Below, piece by piece: positions 52,308-61,176 of a DNA stretch of 64,000 nt. The notes under the pieces were generated by a model. That model made no database searches. It was not told the origin of the DNA and worked only from the letters and a program-made list of their open reading frames with translations. Source of the stretch: Maribacter polysaccharolyticus (GTDB lineage Bacteria > Bacteroidota > Bacteroidia > Flavobacteriales > Flavobacteriaceae). Numbering within the stretch: position 1 is the first letter of the stretch; the number at the start of each line of letters is the position of its first letter. The stretch lies in NCBI RefSeq assembly GCF_028882255.1, contig NZ_JARBUY010000001.1, positions 247,975 to 311,974 on the forward strand, written 5' to 3'. The position numbers were made by a program, and so were the translations under genes.

Positions 52308-53432
52308 ATGGTGAAATTCAAGTTTATAAGCATCCTTACACTTAGCCTTACCCTATGCAATGCGTATGCCCAAGATAAAAGGCCACGTGAACTTGGTATC
52401 GAGATCGGGGTACTTAAAACCGGCCCACTCAATGCCATAACCGATGTTTCCGGGGTACGGGTAGGTCAGGTAACCCTTCAGCTAGGGGATAGCATTCGCA
52501 CTGGGGTTACAGCCATTTTACCGCATTCCGGGAATATTTTCCAATCAAAAGTGCCAGCGGCCATATACATCGGAAACGGATTTGGAAAACTAACAGGTTA
52601 TAGCCAAGTGGAAGAGTTGGGCAATATCGAAACCCCGATCGTCCTGACCAATACGTTAAGTGTTCCTACGGCTTCGGATGCGGTGATTTCATATACTTTG
52701 GGATTAAAGAACAATGAAAATATACGTTCGGTCAACCCCATCGTCGGGGAAACCAATGACGGTTATCTAAACGACATACGAGGAAGGCACGTCAAACAAC
52801 ATCATGTGATGGAGGCCATTCAAAAAGCGACATCGGGACCTGTTGAAGAGGGGAACGTCGGGGCCGGAACCGGCACGGTATGTTTTGGGTACAAAGGAGG
52901 TATCGGCACCTCTTCCCGGGTAATCCCGGAAAACTTCGGTGGCTATACCGTCGGTGTGCTCGTACAGACCAATTTTGGAGGGGTTTTGGAAATCAATGGG
53001 GTTCCTATCGCCAAAGAATTGAAAAACTATCCAAAATCATTTACCTATGATGTTGACGGTTCCTGTATGATAGTCGTTATGACCAACGCCCCTTTGGATG
53101 CCAGAAACTTGAAGCGGTTGGCCAAAAGGGCGATGTTGGGCTTGGCCAAAACAGGAGGAATCGCCTCCAACGGTAGTGGGGACTATGTCATTGCGGTATC
53201 CACGGCCGAAACGAACAGGATTCCCTACAACTCCCCGAATTTATACCTTAAAACCGAAACGCTTCGCAATGATGTTGTTTCCCCCTTGTTCCTGGCCACG
53301 ATAGAAGCTACGGAAGAAGCGATCATAAATTCCTTATTTGCGGCGGAAACGACTACCGGTGTAGGGGGAAAGCAGATAGAAAGCCTGCCTGTAGATCAAA
53401 TTCTCGATCTTATATCAACCTATAAAAAATGA
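52308..53432 (+). CDS. Secreted P1-family aminopeptidase (DmpA-like)
   Basis: 374 aa with a signal peptide (residues 1-21, ending NAYAQ). DmpA-type enzymes are self-cleaving Ntn hydrolases active on D- or beta-amino peptides. The self-cleavage site fits VDGSCMIVVMT, with Ser252 after Gly as nucleophile, matching the position in DmpA (Ser250). LNAITDVSGVRVGQVTL and GAGTGTVCFGYKGGIG are family marks. It follows the DUF1611 gene by 12 bp, so the operon would release D-amino acids outside and process D-glutamate inside. Confidence 0.9.
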   Translation: MVKFKFISILTLSLTLCNAYAQDKRPRELGIEIGVLKTGPLNAITDVSGVRVGQVTLQLGDSIRTGVTAILPHSGNIFQSKVPAAIYIGNGFGKLTGYSQVEELGNIETPIVLTNTLSVPTASDAVISYTLGLKNNENIRSVNPIVGETNDGYLNDIRGRHVKQHHVMEAIQKATSGPVEEGNVGAGTGTVCFGYKGGIGTSSRVIPENFGGYTVGVLVQTNFGGVLEINGVPIAKELKNYPKSFTYDVDGSCMIVVMTNAPLDARNLKRLAKRAMLGLAKTGGIASNGSGDYVIAVSTAETNRIPYNSPNLYLKTETLRNDVVSPLFLATIEATEEAIINSLFAAETTTGVGGKQIESLPVDQILDLISTYKK

Positions 53433-53465
53433 CACTGTTTTTGAATTGAATTCAATGATGGGATT

Positions 53466-54521
53466 ATGGACATAAGAACAAAAAGGCAATGGATCGTCAT
53501 TAGGGATTATATGATCGGTTGGACGATTGCTTTTCTCTTTCTTGCCATAATACGGGGTATCGGAACCATTGAGAAAAGTTCCTTGTATTTTGAATTCGAG
53601 GAAGCCTTGATCTTTTCCTTTATTTTCGGTCCTTTTTTTGGGGGTATTTCCGGTCTGGCACAGAACCTCTTGGAAAAGCGATACAACCAAAGGGTTTCCA
53701 TATACCGATTGATAGGCCTGAGACTTTTATATGCATTACTGTTCTTATTTTTCCTCATTTTCATGGCTTATCTCATGGTTGGCCATTTTTATGGGAAAAC
53801 CGAAGATTTTTTAGCCTTTGCCTTTGGGCCGGGTAGTATACCCATATATCTCTATATCCTAACCGTAGATACCTTAATGCTCCTTACCAGACAGGTAAAC
53901 CTGATGTTGGGCGACAATAATCTAAAGAAATTGTTGATGGGGAAATTTTATAATCCAAGGGAAGAGGAACGTATTTTCATGTTTCTGGACCTTCAATCTT
54001 CGACCACCCATGCCGAGCATCTAGGCCATTTAACGTACAGCCGTATGATCCAGGACTGTTTCAACGATTTAGGGATGGTTATTGAAAATGAGGCGGAAAT
54101 TTATCAATATGTTGGGGATGAAGTCATCCTCACTTGGGAATTGAAAAAAGGCTTACGGAATCAAAATTGCCTTAAAGCTTTCTACACCTTCCAACAAAGA
54201 CTCCATAAAAAGAAGGGGCATTATCTCGCCAAGTATAATTGTTTGCCCTTCTTTAAAGCCGGACTGCATTCCGGTAAGATTACAGTAACCGAGGTCGGTA
54301 AATACAAAAAAGAGATTGCCTATCACGGGGACACCATCAACACTACGGCACGTATCCAAGGGCAATGCAATACCTTGAACCAGGAATTGTTGATCTCCCA
54401 ACAATTGAAAGAGCAGTTGATGACGAACGGATATGACTTCAAGAATATGGGAAGTATCCCGTTAAGGGGAAAGGAAAAAGAAGTAATTGTTTTTGGGGTA
54501 ACCCCAACGATCCCAAAATAA
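53466..54521 (+). CDS. Membrane class III nucleotide cyclase
   Basis: 351 aa. Four membrane segments at about 17-36, 45-65, 79-104 and 115-139, then a cyclase domain (about 165-345) with IFMFLDLQSSTTHAE (metal Asp), YQYVGDEVILTW (second Asp) and IAYHGDTINTTARIQ (purine Asp and transition-state Asn/Arg). The linker EERIFMFLDLQSST and the degenerate first box are common in Bacteroidetes cyclases. cAMP is the likely product. It follows the DmpA gene by 33 bp and ends in a strong terminator. Confidence 0.88.
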   Translation: MDIRTKRQWIVIRDYMIGWTIAFLFLAIIRGIGTIEKSSLYFEFEEALIFSFIFGPFFGGISGLAQNLLEKRYNQRVSIYRLIGLRLLYALLFLFFLIFMAYLMVGHFYGKTEDFLAFAFGPGSIPIYLYILTVDTLMLLTRQVNLMLGDNNLKKLLMGKFYNPREEERIFMFLDLQSSTTHAEHLGHLTYSRMIQDCFNDLGMVIENEAEIYQYVGDEVILTWELKKGLRNQNCLKAFYTFQQRLHKKKGHYLAKYNCLPFFKAGLHSGKITVTEVGKYKKEIAYHGDTINTTARIQGQCNTLNQELLISQQLKEQLMTNGYDFKNMGSIPLRGKEKEVIVFGVTPTIPK

Positions 54522-54548
54522 AAAAGTCCCGAAAGAATCGGGACTTTT
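54522..54548 (+). terminator. Rho-independent terminator after the membrane cyclase
   Basis: AAAAGTCCCGA pairs with TCGGGACTTTT around a 5-base loop, directly after the stop codon. It closes the epimerase-to-cyclase operon. Confidence 0.88.
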
Positions 54549-54888
54549 ACCTAATAACCACTAAACTAAATACAATTTGTAGAATATAAAATTCTCTTTC
54601 ATAGCAAATTGTTCAATGACTAAGTCGTTCTTTTCTTCAAACCTTACATTGTAAACCGTGATAAAATAGAGTAGGGGGAGAATTCCATAATTTTTGGACC
54701 ACTACCCACCATCACCCCCCTTAAAACCTTAGTATTAAAAGAATTAACATAGTATTCAGAATCGCTATATTGAATTTTAAGTAACTTAATGGTATAAAAA
54801 AGTTCACTGGGTTTCCCGAAAGAATCCCTATCCATGATGCTTTGCCATTACAAGAAGTTGCCGTCATGGACGATATCGAAAAAACCGA
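54549..54888. other. Intergenic region before the DUF4251 gene
   Basis: AT-rich. A minus-strand ORF of 63 codons (54644-54835, MDRDSFGKPSELFYTIKLL) could be a small protein but lacks support. No other structure is seen. Confidence 0.35.
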
Positions 54889-55476
54889 ATGAAAAAGAAT
54901 AAACACTATAAGTTTTTAGCGATAATAGGATTGACCATGGGCGTATTGTCGGGGTGTGGTGGTACCAAAAGCGCAGCCGAAATCGCTATAAATACCAAAA
55001 AACTGGAAGCCATAAAAAACGACGTGGCCTCCAAATCCTACAGTATAGAAGTGCACACCGCCTATCCCACGCAAACCTATGCCGTTACCCAAATAACGAA
55101 TGCTTTAATGCGTAATACCGGGAATTCCGCTTCGCGCATAGACGTTACCGGAAATTCCATTAAGGTAAAGGGCGACACCATTCAAGGGATATTACCTTAT
55201 ATCGGTGAAGTACGGGCCGGAAGCCCCATGAGCTCAAGGGATGTGGGAATAGAATTCAAAGGCCAACCTATTTCATATAAAGTGATCGACAATAATAAAA
55301 GGCAAACCTTGGATATCGAATTTCAAATCAAGGATAAAATAGAACGTTATGATATCATCATTCAAATCTATCCCGATAAAAGCACTACTATTTTAGTGAA
55401 CTGTCGATATCGCACATCTATACGCTATGATGGCACTTTCAAGGTGTTGCCCCCCGAAAACCATCCAAGTGACTGA
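54889..55476 (+). CDS. DUF4251-family lipoprotein
   Basis: 195 aa. The signal ends in lipobox VLSGCGG (Cys near residue 23). Residues 45-185 form the DUF4251 domain (SYSIEVHTAYPTQT, GDTIQGILPYIGEVRAG). The family is almost confined to Bacteroidetes, has no known role and is probably a periplasmic beta-rich protein. It stands alone, followed by the TetR operon with its own control. Confidence 0.85.
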   Translation: MKKNKHYKFLAIIGLTMGVLSGCGGTKSAAEIAINTKKLEAIKNDVASKSYSIEVHTAYPTQTYAVTQITNALMRNTGNSASRIDVTGNSIKVKGDTIQGILPYIGEVRAGSPMSSRDVGIEFKGQPISYKVIDNNKRQTLDIEFQIKDKIERYDIIIQIYPDKSTTILVNCRYRTSIRYDGTFKVLPPENHPSD

Positions 55477-55581
55477 TGATAAGCAACCTGAACTTTCTAA
55501 AGGGTTACTTACATTACCTCCAATCCCATTATTTTTCCCTTACTTTTTGTGTTAAAAAAAGATAAATTATTTTTTATTTCA

Positions 55582-55600
55582 AAGCATGTGCTTAGTTTTG
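55582..55600 (+). promoter_or_regulatory. TetR operator and promoter before the regulator gene
   Basis: Operator core AAGCATGTGCTT (55582-55593) overlaps the -7 element TAGTTTTG (55593-55600), 18 bp before the ATG. It shares AAGC-N4-GCTT with the site at 56200, so the protein would block its own transcription. Confidence 0.6.
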
Positions 55601-55617
55601 TACCACAGTTACGAACA

Positions 55618-56181
55618 ATGGCCCGAAAAAAACAATATAACGAAGAAGAAGTAATAGAAAAAGCGACGGACTTGTTCTGGCGCAATGGGTATGAGGCCAC
55701 CACGGTTCGTATGTTGGAGAAAGAAATGGGTATCAACCAATTCTCCATCTATTCGAGTTTCGGCAATAAACAGGGCGTATTTTTACAGTGCTTAGACACC
55801 TATAAAAGGCGAATTCGTTCCATAACCCATAAGTTGGAAAATTCCAAAAACAGTTTAAAAGGAATAGAACGATTTTTTTACGACTTTCTAGAGTTTGTGC
55901 GTGAGGACAAAAGTTTTAAAGGCTGTTTGGTGACCAATACCGTAAACGAATTGAAAGAGGATACAGACCCCTTGTTACGGGACGAATTGGGACAATTTGT
56001 AATTCACATGAAACGATTGTTCGTAAATAATCTTAGTCAGGATCCGGATAAAACCCCCGAGCTTATTGATAAACAAGGGGATTATTTATTGAATTGTCTA
56101 TTAGGCCTGTCAGTTTCTTCAAAACTTTACGACCAACAGAAACTCAAAGGCATTATTGAAATAACTTTTATGAATTTATAG
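55618..56181 (+). CDS. TetR-family repressor (1)
   Basis: 187 aa from ATG 55618; an in-frame GTG at 55549 would add 23 odd residues and cover the operator. The N-terminal helix-turn-helix (about 8-54) shows EEVIEKATDLFWRNGYEATT and FSIYSSFGNKQGVF. The C-terminal ligand domain has one Cys (KGCLVTNTV). Such TetR proteins typically sense small reactive compounds. Operators with AAGC-N4-GCTT lie before it and before the next gene, so it controls both. Confidence 0.9.
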   Translation: MARKKQYNEEEVIEKATDLFWRNGYEATTVRMLEKEMGINQFSIYSSFGNKQGVFLQCLDTYKRRIRSITHKLENSKNSLKGIERFFYDFLEFVREDKSFKGCLVTNTVNELKEDTDPLLRDELGQFVIHMKRLFVNNLSQDPDKTPELIDKQGDYLLNCLLGLSVSSKLYDQQKLKGIIEITFMNL

Positions 56182-56199
56182 CTTTTTTTTAATCAAAAA

Positions 56200-56215
56200 C
56201 TAAGCGTTTGCTTAG
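56200..56215. promoter_or_regulatory. TetR operator before the AhpD-like gene
   Basis: CTAAGCGTTTGCTTAG, a perfect 6-bp dyad with a 4-base spacer, lies 28 bp before the ATG. Confidence 0.65.
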
Positions 56216-56243
56216 TTACATTAACAACAAATCAATTGAAATT

Positions 56244-56807
56244 ATGAGCACTTTAAAATTGCACACCTTGGAGACGGCTCCGGAAGAAGGAAAGGACCTT
56301 TTACAAAAATCACAAAATGCCTATGGCTATATCCCTAACTTGCATGCCGTATTGGCCGGCGCTCCAGGGTTATTGAACGCCTATCAAAACCTTCATGAAC
56401 TTTTTGTGAATTCTTCATTCAACAATGACGAACTGACCGTTGTATGGCAGACCATAAATGTTGCACACGAATGCCATTATTGTGTACCTGCACACACCGC
56501 CATTGCCCATAGCATGAAGGTCGACAATGAAATTATAGAGGCTTTAAGGAACAGCACCAAATTGCCTAGCGAAAAGTTACAGGTACTTCATGAAACCACC
56601 TTATCCGTAGTACGTAATAGGGGATATATCAGCAAAGAAGAGGTTGAGGTGTTTTACGCCGCCGGTTATGAAGAAAGACAATTATTGGAAATCATCCTAG
56701 GGCTTTCACAAAAAGTGATCAGTAATTACGTAAACCACATTGCTGCAACACCGATCGATCCAAGTTTTCAGAAATTTGCTTGGAAGAAGGAAAATGAAAT
56801 TGCCTAG
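56244..56807 (+). CDS. AhpD-like carboxymuconolactone decarboxylase-family protein
   Basis: 187 aa from ATG 56244. The catalytic motif is ECHYCVPAH: C77 and C80 form the redox pair, with H84 as partner, as in AhpD alkylhydroperoxidases. FVNSSFNNDELTVVWQTINVA is the helix before it. It likely reduces peroxides or related electrophiles. Control by the TetR site directly upstream and a DsbA-like gene 140 bp downstream suggest a thiol-redox unit. Confidence 0.88.
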   Translation: MSTLKLHTLETAPEEGKDLLQKSQNAYGYIPNLHAVLAGAPGLLNAYQNLHELFVNSSFNNDELTVVWQTINVAHECHYCVPAHTAIAHSMKVDNEIIEALRNSTKLPSEKLQVLHETTLSVVRNRGYISKEEVEVFYAAGYEERQLLEIILGLSQKVISNYVNHIAATPIDPSFQKFAWKKENEIA

Positions 56808-56947
56808 TGGTGGTAGACCATAAGGCTTGCAGAAATGAACCTTCTACCTTGTTGTAGGAGGTTCATTTTCCCAATAGTAAGTCCCTATAACCCTCTTCCG
56901 CCATTGGGCCATCTAAATTCTTATTAACCAACGTCTACAATTTGAAT

Positions 56948-57592
56948 ATGACAGAAAGTATAAAGCTCGATATCGTTTCCGATGTGGTTTGCCCTTGGTG
57001 CATCATTGGTTACAAACGATTGATGCAGGCCATCTCGGAATTGGGTGTCGCCGACAAAGTGGATATCGAATGGCAACCGTTTGAATTAAATCCACATATG
57101 CCGATAGAAGGTGAGGATTTAAAAGCGCATATCGCCCATAAATACGGTTCATCCCTTGAAGACCAAAAACGATCCCAAGAACGTATGATCGAAATGGGAG
57201 AGGAAGTAGGTTTTAAGTTCGATTATTTTGATGGAATGAGGATGCTGAACACACGAAAGGCACATGTTTTACTTGAGTATGCCAAAGGAAAAGGGAAACA
57301 GACCGAACTCAATATGCGATTGGTCACGGCATTTTTCAGTGACCGTAGCGATATTTCCAATACCGATGTATTGCTACAAGAGTTGCAAGCCATTGGCCTT
57401 GACCCCACCGAAGCCAAAAAATACCTGGAAAACGATCAAGCACATCATGCGGTAATCGCGAAAGAACGTTATTGGCAAGATCTTGGCGTATCTTCGGTAC
57501 CGACTTTCGTTTTCAATAAAAAAAGTGGTTTGTCGGGGGCCCAACCTGTGGCCGTTTTCAAGGAAATTTTAACCGAATTGTTGAATCGGTAA
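56948..57592 (+). CDS. DsbA-family (FrnE-type) oxidoreductase
   Basis: 214 aa from ATG 56948; the upstream TTG at 56942 is less likely. The thioredoxin fold starts with DIVSDVVCPWCIIGYKRL, with active-site C15 and C18 (CPWC). The helical insert holds FDGMRMLNTRKAHVLLEYAK and the cis-Pro loop is VSSVPTFVFNKK. It has no signal peptide, so it acts in the cytoplasm on disulfides or as a glutathione-dependent isomerase. Family FrnE members respond to oxidative stress in several bacteria. Confidence 0.9.
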   Translation: MTESIKLDIVSDVVCPWCIIGYKRLMQAISELGVADKVDIEWQPFELNPHMPIEGEDLKAHIAHKYGSSLEDQKRSQERMIEMGEEVGFKFDYFDGMRMLNTRKAHVLLEYAKGKGKQTELNMRLVTAFFSDRSDISNTDVLLQELQAIGLDPTEAKKYLENDQAHHAVIAKERYWQDLGVSSVPTFVFNKKSGLSGAQPVAVFKEILTELLNR

Positions 57593-57654
57593 CCCTGTGA
57601 TTTTTTATATTCGTTCTTGCTATTGGCAACATCCAATATAAACGATCTATTGGG

Positions 57655-57978
57655 TTATGATCCATGGATGGCAATTGTGGCACGACCTACGCAATACACG
57701 AATTTCGCCTTACCCACATATACACCCCATTGTTCTTGGATTCCTGGATCACGGTAAAAAGTATTAGGACCCGTAAAAGCGGCGTTATGGTCAACCGACT
57801 GTAACCAGGGCCGAAGAAGGTGATATCGGTTATGCTCCATACCATGACCATCAAAAGTCGGATTTCTTTTATTCCAATAAATATGGGGATTCAAGGGATA
57901 TGCCCGGTCCCATGAAGAACGTACCCTGGGAGCCATACTAAAAAAGCCATCGTAGGCAAGACAAAAAATTCGTGCCAT
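57655..57978 (-). CDS. Uncharacterised 107-aa protein
   Basis: ATG at 57978. The sequence is rich in aromatic residues and His (NPHIYWNKRNPTFDG, HGMEHNRYHLLRPWLQ), with three Cys-containing stretches (FCLAYDG, VYCVGRAT). No family is recognised, and it shows no signal or membrane helix. The frame has no competing ORF on the other strand and codon choice resembles the neighbours, so it may be real. It converges with the DsbA-like gene. Confidence 0.45.
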   Translation of the reverse strand: MARIFCLAYDGFFSMAPRVRSSWDRAYPLNPHIYWNKRNPTFDGHGMEHNRYHLLRPWLQSVDHNAAFTGPNTFYRDPGIQEQWGVYVGKAKFVYCVGRATIAIHGS

Positions 57979-58103
57979 AAGAAATGATGGAAATTGGAAA
58001 ATAATTGACGAAATTGCATATATCGATAGCGAATGGAGTTCCTATGATAGGAAAAGGAATATTCGGAATTTTTGGAAATAACACTACCTAAAATATCATT
58101 ATT

Positions 58104-58658
58104 ATGTCATTGACCCTGTCAAGTATGATGGATTTAGGTGCAAAAGCACCTGACTTCACCTTATTGAATACCATAACGGGAAAACAAGTCTCCCTTTCAG
58201 AATTAAAATCGGACATTGCCACCGTTGTTGTATTCATTTGCAACCACTGTCCGTATGTACATCACGTAAATCCAAAATTGGTGGAGGTGGCCAAAACCTA
58301 TCAAGCGAAAGGAATCCGATTCATTGCTATAAGCAGTAATGATATCGAAAACTACCCCCAAGATTCCCCGGAAAATATGACCAAGGTGGCCGCAAAAGAA
58401 GGCTATCCCTTTCCCTATCTGTACGATGCTACGCAGGAAGTCGCAAAAGCCTATAAAGCGGAATGTACCCCCGATTTCTATGTTTTTGACGAAAATATGG
58501 AATGCGCCTATAGGGGGCGTTTTGATGAATCCAGGCCGGGAATGGGGCAACCGACCGGAAAAGACCTATGCGAGGCCCTGGATGCTTTGTTGGCCGGCAA
58601 AACGGTTTCTTCCGATCAAAAACCGAGCATGGGGTGCAATATAAAATGGAAACAATAG
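58104..58658 (+). CDS. Thioredoxin-fold peroxiredoxin-like protein
   Basis: 184 aa, AhpC/TSA-like fold: PDFTLLNTITGKQVSLSEL, active site FICNHCPYVHH with C46 and C49 (CNHC), and the loop ECTPDFYVFD with cis-Pro. No signal peptide. It is related to the TlpA/PRX-like proteins seen in many Bacteroidetes; whether it reduces peroxides or disulfides is unclear. A short Cys-containing tail ends SMGCNIKWKQ. Monocistronic. Confidence 0.9.
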   Translation: MSLTLSSMMDLGAKAPDFTLLNTITGKQVSLSELKSDIATVVVFICNHCPYVHHVNPKLVEVAKTYQAKGIRFIAISSNDIENYPQDSPENMTKVAAKEGYPFPYLYDATQEVAKAYKAECTPDFYVFDENMECAYRGRFDESRPGMGQPTGKDLCEALDALLAGKTVSSDQKPSMGCNIKWKQ

Positions 58659-58995
58659 TTTATTAGGGCCCAAAACACGAATACGGACCATACCTTCGAA
58701 ATCCATTTAACAACCTTCCCCAAAATGGCAGGGCATAGCCTTTTCTGGGTGGTATGAATAAAGGGGTTCTGCTTTCGTCTTGTTGGCATATGTATTCAAT
58801 TCACATACTTTTTCCGCGTTTTAGCACTATGGATCGATAGGCTATATGAAGAAAATCCCAAGAACAAAAAAAGGGCTCGCATACCAAAATAGGTAAGCAA
58901 GCCCCTTTTCAAATCAACAACTAAACCTCCTAATTCAAGGAAACCAATAATTTATTTGCCACCAATTCGGATGAGGTCGGATTTTGACCCGTGTG
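58659..58995. other. Intergenic region, convergent
   Basis: It contains the terminator of the YqhD-type operon (58866-58909). The rest (58660-58860) shows no gene. Confidence 0.5.
58866..58909 (-). terminator. Terminator after the alcohol dehydrogenase gene
   Basis: The minus strand reads GGGCTTGCTTACC, loop TATTTT, GGTATGCGAGCCC, then seven T: a stem of 13 bp with two or three mismatches. It closes the four-gene TetR operon. Confidence 0.8.
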
Positions 58996-60159
58996 CTATG
59001 AATACGCCATTTTGACGATTTTCTCCACTTTATCAGGGGAAAGGTCTTGATGTTCCCCTAAGCCCAACCAACCTCGATCGGTAAATCGTTTCGCGATTTT
59101 TTCCGCAGTACCTTCATAATCCTCAGTATAATCGGAAAGCTTGGTCCCTATACCCAATTCCTTGAAAAAGGCTTCGGTTTTTTCTATGGCCGCATACGCC
59201 TTGTCTTCCAAACCTCCCTCGGTAATATCCCATACACGCTCTGCATATTGGGCCAACTTTTCTTTTTTGGCCTCAAAATTGAACTTATAGTGACTAGGTG
59301 CAATAACCGCCAAGGTACGTGCATGATCAATACCATATAATGCGGTCAATTCGTGTCCCATGGCATGTACGGCCCAATCTGTAGGCACCCCTTTTTGGAT
59401 CAACCCGTTTAAAGCCATGGTACAGCTCCACATAAAATTGGCAGTAGCTTTATAATCCGTAGGATCCTTTAAGACCTTAGGCGCCACTTCTATCAAGGTC
59501 TGTAAAATACTTTCGGCGAAACGATCTTGCAACAAAGCACCAACAGGATAAGTCATATATTGCTCCAAAACATGGGTAAACGCATCGGTGATACCATTTA
59601 CCAATTGCCTTTCCGGAATTGATGCAATGACCTGTGGGTCCAAGATGGAGAATCGGGGAAATAACCCCGGTCCGCCCATGGCCAATTTCTCCTTCGTTTC
59701 AGCCCGGGTGATCACGGCTCCGGAATTCATTTCAGAACCTGTTGCCGGCAAGGTCAATACCGTACCGAAAGGCATTCCTTTTTCCGTTCTGATATTCTTG
59801 GTCAATATGTCCCAAGGGGTATCGCCATCGTAGCAGGCGGCCGCAGAAAGAAATTTGGTGCCATCGATTACAGAACCACCCCCAACAGCCAATAAAAAGG
59901 TGATGTTTTCATCTTTTATCACTTTTAGGGCGTTCATTAAAACGGCGTATTCAGGATTTGCGGGTATCCCTCCGAACTCGATGGTATCGATGTTGGCCAA
60001 AGCGGTCTTTACTTGGTCATAAATTCCGTTTTTCTTTATGCTTCCCCCTCCATAAAGTAATAATACTTTAGCATCGGCAGGAATTTCTACTGAAAGTTTT
60101 TCCATCGTATCCTTACCAAAAATTATTTTGGTCGGATTTTTAAATTCAAAATCATTCAT
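58996..60159 (-). CDS. Iron-containing alcohol dehydrogenase, YqhD type
   Basis: 387 aa, NADPH-dependent aldehyde reductase. Marks: NADP-binding LAVGGGSVIDGTKFL, TLPATGSEMNSGAVI, and metal ligands in ITDAFTHVLEQ and HAMGHELTALYGIDH. YqhD clears reactive aldehydes such as methylglyoxal or lipid peroxide products. It is the last gene of an operon starting with a TetR repressor (62432), an MDR reductase and a nitroreductase, a set for reactive electrophiles. Confidence 0.94.
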   Translation of the reverse strand: MNDFEFKNPTKIIFGKDTMEKLSVEIPADAKVLLLYGGGSIKKNGIYDQVKTALANIDTIEFGGIPANPEYAVLMNALKVIKDENITFLLAVGGGSVIDGTKFLSAAACYDGDTPWDILTKNIRTEKGMPFGTVLTLPATGSEMNSGAVITRAETKEKLAMGGPGLFPRFSILDPQVIASIPERQLVNGITDAFTHVLEQYMTYPVGALLQDRFAESILQTLIEVAPKVLKDPTDYKATANFMWSCTMALNGLIQKGVPTDWAVHAMGHELTALYGIDHARTLAVIAPSHYKFNFEAKKEKLAQYAERVWDITEGGLEDKAYAAIEKTEAFFKELGIGTKLSDYTEDYEGTAEKIAKRFTDRGWLGLGEHQDLSPDKVEKIVKMAYS

Positions 60160-60170
60160 TTTCTTTTAAT

Positions 60171-61169
60171 TTAAACCCTAACAATCATTTTTCCCTTATT
60201 TTTCCCTTCGAACAAATCGATGAACGCATTCGGTATATTATCGAATCCATCGACAATGGTTTCCGTATAGGTTAGTTTTTTCTCTGCCAACCATTCCGAC
60301 AATTGCTTCATGGCCTCGGGAAACTTTTCGCCATAATTCGAAACTATGAATCCTTGCATTAGGGCACTGTTTTTCACGAGGAAGGGCTGTACACTAATGC
60401 TTTTCGGTAATTCCGTTTCATTGTAGACCGAGATGGCCCCACATATGATGATTCGTGCAAATCGGTTGATGTTGAACAATACGGCATCCGATATCGGTCC
60501 ACCAACGTTGTCGAAATAAATATCCACCCCGTTTGGTGCCTCCTTGGCGAGGTCGGCTTTGATATCCGTGCTCGTATTGTAATTAATACCGGCATCAAAA
60601 CCGAATTTGCCTTTTAGCATATCGATTTTTTCATCGGTACCTGCAATACCGATAACCCGAAGACCTAGGATTTTACCTATTTGCCCTACAACGCTACCTA
60701 CCGCCCCGGCCGCTCCGGAAACCACCAATGTTTCCCCCGCTTTAGGTTTCCCTATTTGTGTCAACCCCAAATAGGCCGTCAATCCCGTCATACCCAGGAT
60801 TCCCAAATATGCGCTAAGAGGGGCTTTATCGGCATCCACTTTTACAAGGCCTTCCCCTGTGACTACTTGTTTGGTTTTCCAACTGAGCAAACCTGAGACG
60901 AAATCCCCTGCTTCAAAGTTCCTGTTTTTAGTTTCGATGACCTTGGCCACAATCCCCGATTGTATGGGTTTATTCAATTCAAATGGGGGAACGTATGATT
61001 TGGCATCGCTCATTCGGCCCCTCAGATAAGGATCGACTGAAACGTACACGGTTTCCAAAAGGACCTCACCTTCACTGAGTTTGAAATCGGAATCCTCGGT
61101 TACAAATTCAAAATCCGACATCGAAGGCTTACCTTCAGGTCTTTGCTTTAATAAAATTGTCTTTTCCAT
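60171..61169 (-). CDS. MDR-family NADP-dependent alkenal/quinone reductase (CurA/YncB-like)
   Basis: 332 aa, medium-chain reductase without the zinc ligands. Rossmann part: ETLVVSGAAGAVGSVVGQIGK (with AAGAVG). Also typical of the group are SVDPYLRGRMSDA and VDIYFDNVGG. It reduces alpha,beta-unsaturated carbonyls with NADPH. It lies 7 bp after the nitroreductase and 11 bp before the YqhD-type gene. Confidence 0.93.
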   Translation of the reverse strand: MEKTILLKQRPEGKPSMSDFEFVTEDSDFKLSEGEVLLETVYVSVDPYLRGRMSDAKSYVPPFELNKPIQSGIVAKVIETKNRNFEAGDFVSGLLSWKTKQVVTGEGLVKVDADKAPLSAYLGILGMTGLTAYLGLTQIGKPKAGETLVVSGAAGAVGSVVGQIGKILGLRVIGIAGTDEKIDMLKGKFGFDAGINYNTSTDIKADLAKEAPNGVDIYFDNVGGPISDAVLFNINRFARIIICGAISVYNETELPKSISVQPFLVKNSALMQGFIVSNYGEKFPEAMKQLSEWLAEKKLTYTETIVDGFDNIPNAFIDLFEGKNKGKMIVRV

Positions 61170-61176
61170 ATTATTT

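Noticed and set aside
54644-54835. 63-codon minus-strand ORF (MDRDSFGKPSEL...)
   Set aside because: No support beyond an open frame in AT-rich DNA; kept as a remark only.
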